64,000 bases of DNA from Schistosoma haematobium (GCF_000699445.3 NC_067196.1:92915864-92979863); one strand, 5' to 3'. Positions 32,401-38,825 are shown, counted from the first letter of the stretch. Numbers and translations are program-made. Notes: generated by a model not told the origin, from the letters alone.

Positions 32401-34165
32401 ATTAATCTGTATCTACCAACATGACCCAGGTCAACAGTCAATTAGATCATAGAGTAATGCCATATTTTAGTCTAACCTCCCCTAGCTTTCTTTCAACTTG
32501 CTCATACACCAGTCTGTCAAGGTAGTCGGTGGTTGGACACAAGTAATACATGTCCCAACCACCTCAGTCGGTAAAAACTCACCATACCATCAATCGATTT
32601 GTCATCCATACGTAGTGCTCTCCACATAACCTCCTAATTGTAAATTCGATGTTCTCAACACATATGAGCGATGTTGGAAGGCATTGATAATCGAATTCTG
32701 GTAACTTACGAACATCCTCTAACTTTAAGGGTTATGTTTCACGGCCATAACAAAGAGAAGAGATAAGTAGTATACCCGTCCTTTAGTCGGTAGACAGAGC
32801 TAATCACATTACCGACATGCTTACATTGCTGCTTAAAGTGGTCAAACGACTCGGCAATTTGTTAGTGTCTTCAAACAGATTTATATTATCTACACATTCT
32901 AAATCAAAAAGAGAACTTCCCGGTAAAAGATCGACTCCTCATAATTCACGATAAGTGTTATCTTTAAAAGCGTCTGTGACGAAGTTAAATAAAAGTGGGG
33001 GAAACGAACAACCTTGACCAACACCAAAGTTGATAATCCCTATGAGATTTCGCCATAATCCCTGATTCAACGAAGTGTTCGAGTGGGGAGTCTGTACAAT
33101 GTTAATATACTTCTTTGATATGCCTTTTAATGATAGACACGATCGACAGTCGAACGCCACCTTAATGTCAAGGAATACAACTCGAGTCGGTCGTCGGAAA
33201 GTATGTCTGTTATGGTAGATTGAACTGATGTACATACGTACTAGGTTTTACGTTGTCACTGACCGATTCTAATTCCATGTAGTTTTGTGGGAGTATAAAT
33301 ATCTAAGTAACAACGATAAACCTAAAGAATGCTGTCAAACTACCTGAGATTCCAACATTTTTAGCTAGTAGGCAGGAAAAATAAATGAACAATCCCCCAC
33401 TTTAGACGGTTCAACAGGTAAAAATACACTGATTATAGCTTTTGTGTAGCCTCTAAAAAAGATATGGCTATGTTCTGTCAAAGGACGAGTTACGAGTACG
33501 TAAAATTTATGCAAAGAAAAAGTGCCAATAGCAAATTTTTAAAAAAAATATCAAGAGCTACTAATTAACTACGCCTGATTCGTAGCGCCAAAATCATAAC
33601 TGGTTACAGAACAACGAGCTAACTTGAAAATACTGTGAAACTTACCCAGCTTTAACGTAACCATGAAGAAAATGGGAAAACGTATGTGAGCTAGGAATGA
33701 CCCCAGACTCCTTTAACGACCGTAAGTGTGATCTGGGACATGAATGAAAGACATTTGTCTTACTTTGCCTGCTTAATATCTCCGGCCACACAACTTTGAC
33801 GAATGAAAGCTCCGAAAATGCACTGTTAAGTAAGAAGGGAAACAATGAAATATACCTCACTAGGACTCATGTCCCTCTTCTTAAGACAAGCCAACACATC
33901 GCTCGCATTAAAGATCATTCCTAAATTGATTTTCACATTTAAGTATTTTTCTACTAAAGCGATATCACCAACTAAAAACATTTAAACAGTGAAAACGTTC
34001 TACTTTCAAGGATCTTATCCCAGATACTGAGTACTACTCTTTCGACTTCTTCTGATTTACTAGCAACTGCTTTCATCTTGTGATTTTGCAAAAAGTAATG
34101 GATTTCAGAAACATTTGGTGGATATTTTATGGGTCCATGGCACCTTTCAGAATCACTTCCAGATA
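4667..34165 (-). CDS. LRPPRC: LRPPRC-like PPR protein gene, N-terminal half (series B, 11 exons)
   Basis: Joined minus-strand exons, in order: 34165-34004, 33920-33856, 33822-33764, 33732-33646, 23041-22768, 20998-20819, 16844-16769, 15785-15723, 10758-10530, 7137-6995 and 4785-4667. All have GT/AG borders and matching phases and read 485 codons with no stop. The first half shows helix-turn-helix PPR units (GDIKQAKSHLRSLKESGVIP, HTFSHFLHGYVKAG, YESILSAYADLGDKSSL). The unit order and the spacing to the later DAVRILLARGRPAAALEVF segment resemble animal LRPPRC (bsf in Drosophila). In known animals LRPPRC is a mitochondrial matrix protein that, with SLIRP, stabilises mRNAs and supports their polyadenylation. 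No transit peptide is visible, so the 5' end is missing or lies further upstream. Introns hold most of the transposons in the window. The end at 4667 is a possible donor; if it is not used, the frame runs to a stop at 4586. Family assignment is inference from remembered motif order. Confidence 0.8.
4790..5446. other. Intronic sequence, nothing recognised
   Basis: AT-rich intron sequence between the last two supported exons of series B. No repeat family or coding signal was noticed. Confidence 0.4.
5447..5970 (+). repeat. Family A interspersed repeat, full copy
   Basis: About 520 bp starting near ATGCCCTGGTACGG and ending in (TAAA)n after TTGATATGCT. Other copies lie at 13086-13609, 21870-22262, 53612-54010, 57672-57908, 58385-58480 and 60285-60803. 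The 3' simple-sequence tail suggests retroposition. No protein is evident: a 68-codon frame is present only because the two copies here are identical. I do not recognise the family by name. Confidence 0.8.
6300..6640 (-). mobile_element. Penelope-like element C-terminal fragment
   Basis: A minus-strand frame (6630-6415) reads HEHQLSVKRYYLIPLAPMKV and WGNDKILDSHNKKKTVEVLG. This matches in layout the tail of the fragment at 41201-41473 (HQVAVKRHDISS; FDWENVEILDRGNSKNTREF), i.e. the region after GIY-YIG. No RT domain is attached. The same family is represented on the plus strand at 13915-14100. Confidence 0.6.
6995..7137 (-). CDS. Series B exon 10
   Basis: The exon has a CCTACAG acceptor and a CCG|gtaagt donor. 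It encodes KDYDGFKIFFHRVAFDLPNH and EFLTEHTQENWDFLVS, a helical pair continuing the repeat domain. Confidence 0.8.
7204..7720 (+). repeat. Family A-related repeat with internal TTA microsatellite
   Basis: 7246-7533 matches the reverse complement of 21625-21895, including CAGTATCACAGCCC and the block ending GTTGAAAATTGTATGCTACC. 7553-7690 resembles the terminal segment at 8240-8410. (TTA)n at 7337-7388 sits where the 21.7-kb copy has an imperfect ATT/AAT tract. Confidence 0.65.
7337..7388 (+). repeat. (TTA)n microsatellite
   Basis: About 17 uninterrupted TTA/ATT units inside a family A-related copy. Confidence 0.95.
8236..8412 (-). repeat. Left arm of long inverted repeat
   Basis: Matches the reverse complement of 9150-9326 over about 175 bp (GAACACATAAATATTG, GCGCCACACAAAACAATGAG blocks). 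These are terminal sequences of the family A group. The arms enclose an RT fragment. Confidence 0.75.
8548..9140 (-). pseudogene. RTE-type RT C-terminal fragment between inverted repeats
   Basis: Minus-strand coding for the region after the RT active site. It includes PSKCKVLLQDWQDSNPVLTL, YLGSCISAGGGMSDEINARI, VRAVLLYACETWPLW and WLGHVLRMSPQRIPRRALF. A block between CETWPL and WLGHVL present in RTE-1 is deleted here. The upstream part of the open frame (9288-9150) is inverted-repeat sequence, not RT. It belongs to a relative of RTE-1 rather than SR2. Confidence 0.7.
9150..9326 (+). repeat. Right arm of long inverted repeat
   Basis: Reverse-complement partner of 8236-8412. It ends in an AT-rich (AAAT)n-like tail after GTGTTCAAATAAATA. 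Confidence 0.75.
9330..10300. other. Intronic sequence, nothing recognised
   Basis: AT-rich intron between series B exons 9 and 10. No repeat or coding signal could be supported. Confidence 0.4.
10307..10469. repeat. 58-bp imperfect palindrome (foldback) with 47-bp loop
   Basis: 10307-10364 is the reverse complement of 10412-10469 with 54 of 58 matches; all four differences are transitions. Weaker complementarity continues about 20 bp outward on both sides. The loop is 10365-10411. No transposase or terminal motif was recognised. It lies in the intron just past the donor of series B exon 9. Confidence 0.85.
10530..10758 (-). CDS. Series B exon 9
   Basis: The exon has an ATTTTAG acceptor and an AC|gtatgt donor and gives 76 codons. 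It encodes helical repeats including LESILSIHNVSDPVLRACAL and SNVPRSIEALIDLFLLT. A 58-bp foldback lies 61 bp past its donor in the intron. Confidence 0.8.
10770..12090. other. Intronic sequence with a possible decayed RT remnant
   Basis: Mostly unrecognised. 11330-11470 faintly resembles the 8640-8770 RT region (TACATGTCCGAGCCACAG versus ACATGTCCAAGCCACAG), suggesting an old RTE-type fragment. Confidence 0.35.
12140..12765 (+). mobile_element. Decayed SR2-like RTE 3' region
   Basis: Plus-strand translation across frameshifts gives the RTE C-terminal region. A DGEALED-like start is followed by an IIDEQGG-like block, then [16 protein letters not shown] and [15 protein letters not shown] blocks, and a final GTAAGTAAA tail. 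Several stops and frame changes make it a pseudogene. The same layout is seen at 2867-3155 and 49112-50700. Confidence 0.7.
13086..13609 (-). repeat. Family A repeat, full copy (inverted twin of 5447-5970)
   Basis: The reverse complement of 5447-5970. No mismatch was seen by eye over about 520 bp. The flanks differ on both sides, which sets the repeat boundaries. Confidence 0.9.
13915..14220 (+). mobile_element. Penelope-like fragment with decayed hammerhead-like motif
   Basis: 13915-14100 is the plus-strand counterpart of 6300-6490. Downstream, 14173-14207 has CTGATGA followed by a hairpin (7 of 8 pairs, loop AAAG) and GAAG where GAAA is needed. It aligns in order with 41083-41032 of the other Penelope fragment. 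The altered core suggests loss of activity. Confidence 0.6.
14404..14470 (+). repeat. (AAT)n microsatellite
   Basis: About 20 AAT units with one interruption, followed by a short ATT stretch that makes the end locally palindromic. Confidence 0.9.
14480..15700. other. Intronic sequence, nothing recognised
   Basis: AT-rich intron between series B exons 8 and 9 with no supported element. Confidence 0.4.
15723..15785 (-). CDS. Series B exon 8
   Basis: A short 63-base exon with a TTCATAG acceptor and a GAAG|gttagt donor. It encodes FERNISQKSGNLANEWKNPE, a charged linker. It is accepted because its phase fits both neighbours. Confidence 0.7.
15918..16085 (-). mobile_element. Sm-alpha-type SINE with hammerhead region
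   Basis: Minus-strand order is a tRNA-like head (TAGCTAAGCC), a pol III B-box-like GGGTTCAAGTCCC (about 15999-16011), then a hammerhead-type segment ending CGTCCTGGATTC. This is the layout of schistosome Sm-alpha retroposons. Sequence shared with the plus copy next door confirms the family. Confidence 0.8.
15921..15975 (-). ncRNA. Degenerate hammerhead ribozyme (Sm-alpha type), copy 1
   Basis: Helix II is intact (GUCCU with AGGAC around AAAU) and GAAA with the GCGCGUC cleavage context is present (15940-15929). The first core strand reads CUGACGG instead of CUGAUGA (15961-15955). The two core changes predict little or no self-cleavage. Confidence 0.75.
16165..16345 (+). mobile_element. Sm-alpha-type SINE, plus-strand copy
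   Basis: Head TAGCTAAGTGGGTGACACGA, B-box GGGTTCGAGTCC at 16241-16252, then a hammerhead-like segment ending at CGTCCTGGATTC (16318-16329). It is oriented head-to-head with the copy at 15918-16085. Confidence 0.8.
16291..16332 (+). ncRNA. Degenerate hammerhead ribozyme (Sm-alpha type), copy 2
   Basis: CUGUCGA replaces CUGAUGA, and the 3' strand of helix II (GGAC) is lost. GAAA and GCGCGUC remain. It is more damaged than copy 1. Confidence 0.65.
16424..16482 (+). repeat. Direct repeat of an Sm-alpha-associated tail
   Basis: Matches 16085-16145 in the same orientation (GACTGACCAATTGCAGT..., then AAGATTCAAACAAACAATA), with substitutions. It brackets the plus-strand SINE. Confidence 0.6.
16769..16844 (-). 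CDS. Series B exon 7
   Basis: The exon has a TTTCACAG acceptor and an AAAA|gtaaat donor. It encodes SEEQLQPFWKIPTRDDSHLQ plus the end of an Asn/Lys-rich linker. It ends 289 bp from the Sm-alpha pair in the next intron. Confidence 0.75.
18284..18601 (+). pseudogene. RTE-1 endonuclease C-terminal part (copy 1)
   Basis: Begins after an in-frame stop (TGA at 18269-18271). It encodes DEFYRKLSELLQKAKRSDTV and LVAGEFNPEIG, the metal-site loop of an endonuclease/exonuclease/phosphatase fold where GDFN is expected; here it reads GEFN. It ends before the usual TQLDHI catalytic segment is completed. The same stop occurs in the copy at 25148. Confidence 0.7.
18535..19671 (+). pseudogene. RTE-1 linker and RT palm N-terminal part (copy 1)
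   Basis: 378 codons covering the linker and the first RT motifs. They include LKRGRAAGPDGLAPEVFK, SCDNHRGISLTNIISKILAS and ENQAGFRPGRGRIDHI, then a stop. The catalytic DLKAAFDSVDR and YADD motifs lie beyond in broken frames; YADN is found at 19965-19980. This copy cannot give a functional RT. Confidence 0.8.
20819..20998 (-). CDS. Series B exon 6
   Basis: Exactly 60 codons in phase 0/0, with a TTCATAG acceptor and a TTG|gttagt donor. It encodes an alpha-helical repeat (FASDAVRILLARGRPAAALE then VFKMM) matching the region after the first PPR block in LRPPRC. Confidence 0.85.
21120..21600 (-). pseudogene. RTE-type endonuclease fragment
   Basis: Minus-strand coding for the middle of an EEP endonuclease: DVCCLCGTRIQDSGEV, GDPVASSSGLAGVGVALSAR, SRLCAVRLESSIKVRRNRCE, SAYVPTDCSPDAVKDEFYHQ. 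The paralogous blocks of RTE-1 differ at many positions, so this is a second RTE-1-like family. It may be the one that left the RT fragment at 8548-9140. Confidence 0.75.
21625..22262 (-). repeat. Family A repeat, long variant
   Basis: 21870-22262 is family A in minus orientation, from CCCGGGTGCCCAGACC to CCAGGGCATTTGG. 21625-21870 is the extra segment shared with 7246-7533. Confidence 0.75.
22285..22560 (-). mobile_element. 5'-region fragment of an RTE-type element
   Basis: The minus-strand frame reads TTPHVSLLELMPVPNLSKEG and GLGMRSATPFCRKYLPEKTL, a leader-type sequence seen near the start of schistosome RTE elements. It is bounded by family A on the left. Confidence 0.45.
22768..23041 (-). 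CDS. Series B exon 5
   Basis: The exon has a TTTTGCAG acceptor and a GAA|gtacga donor. Its 91 codons contain LQEKLSVIGLWPSRIGYESI and LSAYADLGDKSSLMKTLDEA, a further PPR pair followed by a longer linker. The phase matches both neighbouring exons. Confidence 0.85.
23045..24030. other. Intronic sequence, nothing recognised
   Basis: AT-rich, upstream of series B exon 5 and before the RTE-1 insertion. No element was supported. Confidence 0.4.
24031..24045 (+). repeat. Target-site duplication, left, outer RTE-1
   Basis: ACTGTCACATTTGTG recurs at 31917-31931 at the other end of the outer RTE-1. The first four bases can also belong to the ACTG tail, so at least 11 bp are unambiguous. Confidence 0.85.
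24384..25148 (+). pseudogene. Outer RTE-1 5' coding part with endonuclease
   Basis: 254 codons: about 125 residues of Ser/Thr/Pro-rich leader, then the endonuclease domain (KLHIGAFNVRTLCQIGQQ, VCCVSETRIQDSS, SRGLAGVGIALSMRAEQALL). It stops at TGA 25146-25148 in the SAYAPTD-stop context. The same stop is present in the 17.2-kb copy, where the frame resumes at 18284. Confidence 0.8.
25438..25450 (+). repeat. Target-site duplication, left, nested RTE-1
   Basis: GATGGACTCAAAT repeats exactly at 29390-29402 and flanks the nested element. The sequence is native to the outer RTE-1. Confidence 0.95.
25687..27081 (-). pseudogene. Nested RTE-1 RT palm to C terminus
   Basis: 464 codons. VFLDLKAAFDSVDREVLW (about 80), GVRQGCPLSPFLFNFVVD (about 137), LEYADDIVLFGEDADKM (about 180) with both catalytic aspartates, RVYCAAVRSVLHYGSETWPV, and a terminal RWLGHVLRMPNDRLPRRAMF followed by a WHKSMKSLT block. 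It has the best-preserved catalytic site of the non-LTR elements in the window. Confidence 0.88.
27097..27903 (-). pseudogene. Nested RTE-1 linker region and RT fingers
   Basis: 268 codons from ARICLRLTGRRK to the in-frame TAG that replaces the Trp codon in the PSDWSQSLIVP motif. It contains NDREQWWVAKAREMEKAAAI and LKRGRAAGPDRFTPEIFKDG. It is continuous with the RT below apart from the nonsense change. Confidence 0.82.
28009..29052 (-). pseudogene. Nested RTE-1 leader and endonuclease
   Basis: 347 codons. The leader (1-120) is Ser/Thr/Pro-rich. The EEP endonuclease starts near residue 124 (KLYVGAFNVRTLCQIGQQ), then CCVSETRIQD, LAGVGIALS, FVVSAYSPTDCSTDDVKDEF and IIMAGDFNAQV with the catalytic GDFN intact. 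The frame stops just before the conserved QIDHI-type segment (codons after TWRPPNSS), with further stops at about 27985-28000. The nuclease would nick the insertion site. Confidence 0.82.
29473..31716 (+). pseudogene. Outer RTE-1 linker and complete RT region, 747 codons
   Basis: The longest open frame in the window. It runs linker (1-220), RT fingers (GRAAGPDGLAPEVF, about 245; NHRGISLTNIISKIL, about 300), palm (VVFLDLKAAFDSVDR, about 365; GVRQGCPLPPFLFNF, about 420), catalytic box, thumb, and C-terminal RLRWLGHVLRM (about 655). The catalytic box reads LEYADNIVLFG where YADD is required, so the second aspartate is Asn and the enzyme is predicted dead. In an active element RT copies element RNA at the nicked target. 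It keeps a long frame despite the dead site. Confidence 0.88.
31917..31931 (+). repeat. Target-site duplication, right, outer RTE-1
   Basis: Exact repeat of 24031-24045. Confidence 0.85.
31935..32445. other. Intronic sequence, nothing firm recognised
   Basis: No gene. 32215-32285 faintly resembles the RTE 5'-region segment at 22420-22500. Confidence 0.35.
32450..33270 (-). mobile_element. Decayed RTE-1-related RT fragment
   Basis: A minus-strand frame (33235-32939) reads HTFRRPTRVVFLDIKVAFD, GISKKYINIVQT and GVGQGCSFPPLLFNFVTDAF, with the rest to 32450 in broken frames. The catalytic box is not preserved. A plus-strand RTE-1-like 3' end (about 33227-33265) abuts it in opposite orientation. 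Confidence 0.75.
33646..33732 (-). CDS. Series B exon 4
   Basis: It follows the 31-bp intron 33733-33763 (gtaag...cccag). It encodes SHLRSLKESGVIPSSHTFSH then FLHGYVKAG, completing one PPR and starting the next. The donor is GG|gtaagt. The following intron is 10.6 kb and contains the nested RTE-1 elements. Confidence 0.85.
33764..33822 (-). CDS. Series B exon 3
   Basis: The exon has a TTAACAG acceptor and an AA|gtaaga donor. It encodes CIFGAFIRQSCVAGDIKQA, a classic first PPR helix with the Ala-Gly-Asp turn. A 31-bp intron follows. Confidence 0.8.
33856..33920 (-). CDS. Series B exon 2
   Basis: The exon has an ATTTAG acceptor and a GAG|gtatat donor. It encodes MIFNASDVLACLKKRDMSPS, the second helix and turn of a PPR unit that continues into the next exon. 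Confidence 0.75.
34004..34165 (-). CDS. Series B exon 1 (first supported exon)
   Basis: The exon is flanked by CTACTTTAG and a gtagaa donor and gives about 53 residues including PPNVSEIHYFLQNHKMKAV. It enters needing one base and leaves one base. Possible upstream coding is a 16-base ATG exon at 34225-34240 (M-D-C-R-S) behind a 59-bp intron. That is weak, because nothing like a mitochondrial transit peptide results. Confidence 0.6.
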
Positions 34166-34688
34166 CTAAAGTAGACAGTAACCTTTGATAACTTCATCAT
34201 TAACCAAATAACTGTTCACCATACCTGAGCGACAATCCATAACTCGGCAATCGACGCCTTATTACGGAACGTAGCACTTTATGTGTGAACAAAAAATGCG
34301 AGCAACGCCTCATCGTCCACTGACGGAGGCTGCTGAGCAGTTGAAGGTCACAACATCGTCAAACGATTTGTGCGTTACCTCGATAATTGGCAAGGTTTTG
34401 CGGAAGCGGTCAAATCAAGACAATTTCAGATTTAATTTGAGTTCAGCCACAAATGAATTTATCCTTGAGGTGGAAATATCGCCACTACAAATCTGGGTTT
34501 TGGGTCTGTGCAGTAAATGGTGAGCCAAAAGTCACACCCGTTAAACTGTTCACAATCATCCTTCAAGACGACAGTTAACGTCAAGTGAACGAATATAATT
34601 TTGAGACCGTTTCTATTGAGTAATACACCAACTCGAAGCTTACGACATCTGGTTTCTCGGAAGTTCCACAAACCGCTTACCAAGGACG

Positions 34689-35041
34689 TGTAGCGGTAAA
34701 TAAATCCCCAAAATAAATAGCTCTGTAAGTTTTCGACATTGGATGATGACCACATTGGTTTTAATGGACTCACCCGGCTGAAGGCCCTCGGTCATGCATC
34801 CGCACCAGATCACGAGTGGGAACGCCGTGCTCAACATCCCCTGCAATCGCTAGCGAGATTTGTTCAGTCGATCCTCGATAAATTGATAGCCTATCAAATA
34901 TATCTTCGAAACTCCTCACTTCTGTCATTTGATTCCACTTGGTGGGTACGATTCATATTAGGTGTTACTGGCTAAAGCGTTGTCAAACTCCGAATACCTT
35001 TGGCATCTTCATTGGTGAGCCCAACGTGATCTGGTACACCA
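34689..35041 (+). repeat. Gypsy LTR, family G1
   Basis: 353 bp beginning TGTAGCGG and ending TACACCA. The 5' boundary is set by comparison with the inverted copy ending at 48470. Both share the start but not the flank. A diverged copy is at 43862-44214, upstream of gag in that element. It is followed by gag on the same strand, so it is the 5' LTR of the mosaic element. Confidence 0.7.
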
Positions 35042-35186
35042 AATTGCAAACTGTGAGTCTGTTCTTTTATGGGATTCTATATATCATTGCGTTATTCTAA
35101 TTTTTCATACATTGTGATATTTTTTTCGTGTTTTTGGATATATATTTTTTGTCCACTCGTTCATTCTCGTACTTGATAATTCACTA

Positions 35187-35762
35187 TGACTGAACAGACA
35201 CCCAAGGTATTTAAGTTGAAGACTATGTCCCCACCTTCGTTCCAACTGATGCCCTTCTGGCCATACAACTTTGAAGTCTGGTTCTGCTGCGCAGAAGCCG
35301 ACTTCTCCGAGCACGGCGTGATCGACACACGTAAACAATTCCTCGCAGTAGTCCATGCACTACCGCGTGAATTCAACAAGTATGTAACACCTAGTATGTT
35401 TGCTAGTGATGTTTCTGAAAATTGCGAGATACTGAAACGTTCTATTCTTAAACGCGGATATCTAACCGATAGACAAAGGTTAGACTAACTTCTTAATAAC
35501 ATCGACCTGCGACACGGTTCTGCGACGGACGTGTTGCAACGAATGAGAGAGGTTATCGGCCAAAGAAATTTCGTTGATGGCCCATTCAAACAACTTTTCA
35601 TATCCAAACTTCCCCAACAGGTGCAAGCTGTGCTGATCTCGTTTCACAACAACGCCTTAGACGGGCTGGCTGCATTTGCCGACCGTATTTTAGAAATCAC
35701 CAAATCCTCTAATACCGAGGTTTTTCAGTCAAAGAAAAGCCTCAAACGATTTGGAATGACGT
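35187..35762 (+). pseudogene. Gypsy gag-like frame
   Basis: Starts MTEQTPKVFKLKTMSPPSFQ. A capsid-like region (FWPYNFEVWFCCAEADFSEH; VVHALPREFNKYV) is interrupted by one stop at 35486-35488 and continues to VLQRMREVIGQR and LPQQVQAVLISFHNN. The copy at 43326-43595 (FKTQRGSASGMLLRMREFIG) is homologous. Gag would form the cytoplasmic particle that packages element RNA. Confidence 0.7.
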
Positions 35763-35819
35763 AACAAAATTATGTCATCCACTTACACGTTATCTTATAC
35801 TTCGTAACGAACATAAATG

Positions 35820-37184
35820 GTCACACACTCCGCGAAGAAGCACTTTACGTAGGCGATCTGTCTCTAAACCACGAGAGACGGATAACCCCGACTGGTGCTG
35901 GTACCATAACCAGTATAGAAAGTCTTCCAGAAATTGCAGAAAACCCTGCAACTTTCCCATATCAAAATCGACCGGCACGAAAAACAACTCGGGAAACTTC
36001 CAAGCCGGCACGCGTTAACGGCAACCGTAGCCGGTGAGCATAGCCGTCTGTTGTACGCCACAGATGTGACATCGATACTGGAGCAGAAGTTAGCGTTCTC
36101 CCAGCGAATTCTAACGACCGGCTTCACGAATCGGTTTTAAATCTACATGTAGCAAACGGAAAGGCTATCGCTACGTATGGCAAAATGTATGTTTACCTTA
36201 ACGTCGGTATACGCAAACACATACACTGGATCTTCGTTGTTTCAGATGTTTCTATGCCAATTATTGGTATGGGTCTTCTACAACACCATAATCTGATCAT
36301 CGATACGCGCAAACGGAGGCTAGTAGACGGAAACACTAATTCATCCGTTAGCATAACTTCTTTTTCTAGTTGCAGATTATCTCCAGTCACAATTAAGCAT
36401 ACGATAGAACCATTCTATCAACCATTACTTGATAAGTATTCTGGGATATACGAAACACAACTGAAATTGCCGTGTGTAACCAGCAGTGTTGCACATCACA
36501 TGATGACTACAGGGCCACGTGTATTTCCTAAAGCACTCCGACTGGCCCTCGAAAAGCTAAGGTTGGTGAAAAACGAGTTCGACCACATGATAGGCTTAGG
36601 AATCATAAGACCCTCAAACAGCCCATGGGCATCTCCGTTGCACATGATCCCTAAAAAGGACAGCGACGATTGGCGTCCAACTGGTGACTATCGGTGATTG
36701 AATGCCAAAACCATTCCAGATCGTTACCCGTTGCTTCACATTCACGATTTGACAGCTACCTTAAAAGGTACAACTGTCTTTTCAAAAATCGACTTGGTTA
36801 AAGCGTATAGCCAAATCCCTATGGCTACCGACGACATACTGAAAACAGCTATCATTACTCCTTTCGGACTCTACGAATTTTCGCAAATGCCTTTCGGTCT
36901 AAGAAGCGCTGCCCAAACTTTCCAAGGGTTCATAGACGACGTTTTTCGTGGTCTCAACTTTGTACGTGCGTATGTTGGCGACTGTCTAATAGCAAGTCCG
37001 GACAGAGAATCGCATCTCAAGCATCTGGATCTTGTTTTCGACCGACTACAAAAACAAGGCATTACTGTAAACATTCAGAAATGCCAAATCGGAACTGACT
37101 CATTAGACCTCCTAAGACACACTACCGATGATCAAGGCAATCGACCCCTTAGGACCAAAGTGGCGGCCATTCTGGATTACCCAG
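35820..37184 (+). pseudogene. Gypsy nucleocapsid/protease/RT remnant
   Basis: 35880-36010 carries a Cys/His stretch (DWCWYHNQYRKSSRNCR) like the nucleocapsid knuckle. A protease-like region follows. RT spans 36185-37184: FDHMIGLGIIRPSNSPWASP, an in-frame stop at 36695, VFSKIDLVKAYSQIPM, FGLYEFSQMPFGLRSAAQTF, and AYVGDCLIASPD. The catalytic box is YVGD instead of YVDD, so it is inactive. RT ends abruptly at 37184. Confidence 0.8.
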
Positions 37185-37265
37185 TGTTGGGGATGTTAGA
37201 TCCACAGAACTCACTTGGTATAACTATTATTATTATTATTCACAAACATCTAATGGGTACATAAG
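37185..37265 (+). repeat. Fragment resembling the start of LTR family G2
   Basis: TGTTGGGGATGTTAGATCC and CAGAACTCACTTGGTA match the 38580 LTR start with few differences, then diverge. It interrupts the Gypsy RT. Confidence 0.6.
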
Positions 37266-37680
37266 TGTTTCTTTAAAAATGCAATAATACACAATTTTTA
37301 ATAATGATAGCATTATATTTGCCATATTTGAAAAAAGAGAGTAATATTAATAGAGTAATATGAATAAATCAGGTTCTGTGTAACTGAGAAGAGTACTGAA
37401 TTGAGTTTAAAGAAGGAAAGGAACAAAATAAGGAATAGAAATAAAGGAAATCTGAAATACGCAAATAGTTTAATAGGCGTTTTTATGAACACAGAACAAG
37501 AATAAACGACTATATATGTATCGTCAAATTGGTAAAAAAAAAGTAAAATAGAGGATAACAAAGAAAAAACAATTTATTATTGCAACAAGATATAACGCTA
37601 GAATAAGTAATTGTGCACTCATAGTTTGGAGTGGTGCTATGAAAGTCTTAGTTAAATGAAAATGATAATGAAATTTCAAT
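37266..37680. other. AT-rich insertion between RT and RNase H
   Basis: Unrecognised AT-rich sequence replacing the normal RT connection. No terminal structure was found. Confidence 0.4.
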
Positions 37681-38527
37681 ATGCATGAGTCATATATGCA
37701 TAATGAAGCTGCAGTTTGCAAACTGAAAACAATCATTAACTCTGAACTATTATTGACACACTACGATCCATCCATGCCAATCATTGTGGCTGCAGATGCT
37801 TCAGCTTTTGAACTCGTAGCTGTCATCTCGCACCAGTTCCCGCACGCAATAGAGAAAGCTATTATGCATGCATCTCGCACATTAACTTCAGCGGAAAGAA
37901 AGTGCAGTCAAATAGAGAAAGAGGCTCTCGCCCTTGTGTTCGCAGTACGCCATTTTGACATATTCTTGTACGGTCGAAGATTTACGCTTCTCACTGATCA
38001 CAAGCCTCTTCTCACAATTTTCGGATCGAAATCTAGTGTTCCAGTCCATTCTGCAAACCGTCTCCAGCGATGGGTTTTGATACTGTTGGGTTATGGTTTT
38101 GACATCCAGTACCGGCGCACCCAACAATTTGGTCAGACAGACGCCCTGCCACGGCATATCAGCGAACACCATACGACGGACGAAGATGCAGTTATTGCCT
38201 CCCTAATGATAGAGGACCACGCGCAATGTTACCTGACATCTGATGTTCATGCTTTACCAGTCTCAGTAGCTAATATACAAACTACTTCCAGGAACGACTC
38301 GTCATTAAGAGAGCGATGAATTAGGCCATGTCATGTATGAGGTAGGGGTAGGAAGAGACAGGTGGACCCGACATCGGAACCAGCTACGCAAGCGGTTAGC
38401 CCCAGTTTGGCCATCGACAGAAGGGAATCCCCCTCTTGACATCCTATTAGATACCTTAAGTCTACCCACAGTCCCGACACAGGAAAAAGCTCATCGAAGG
38501 GTCGATCTGCGACCCAGAAGGTGGTAA
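37681..38527 (+). pseudogene. Gypsy RNase H and integrase-tail remnant
   Basis: RNase H spans about 37720-38120: IIVAADASAFELVAVISHQF, ERKCSQIEKEALALVFAVRH, FTLLTDHKPLLTIFGSKSS, RLQRWVLILLGYGFDIQYR. At about 38320 the frame jumps to the integrase C-terminal end (GRDRWTRHRNQLRKRL), so the integrase catalytic core is deleted. A purine-rich tract (AAAGAGGGGAGG) precedes the LTR at 38580. Confidence 0.8.
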
Positions 38528-38579
38528 CTCCGACAACAGCAAGTGGACCCAAGAAACGCACGTTATTAAAGAGGGGAGG

Positions 38580-38825
38580 TGTTGATGATGTTAGATCCCC
38601 AGAACTCACTTGGTAAATGCCTTAATTTTATACAATTTTTTTGGAAATTTAAACTTCCTTGTTTTCGCGCCAAAAGCGTACGTTTCACCTTCATATCTCT
38701 TTTCCCACTTGTAGAATCTTTAACGCTATTGGTCCGTTGTGTATTTATAGTATACTATTCTCGCTACACTTCCCAAGGACAGTTTTATGCTGTATATACA
38801 AGTTTGAGAAATTTCATACACAGTT
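38580..38825 (+). repeat. 3' LTR, family G2 (5' part)
   Basis: Begins TGTTGATGATGTTAGATCC right after the polypurine tract. It has a TATA-like GTATTTATAG near 38735. The right boundary is unclear, because Penelope-like sequence begins by about 38825-38855. It does not match the 5' LTR at 34689-35041. Confidence 0.6.

Noticed and set aside
37313..37561. Phe/Leu/Ile-rich minus-strand frame
   Set aside because: Composition effect of poly-A/T-rich insertion sequence inside the Gypsy remnant.
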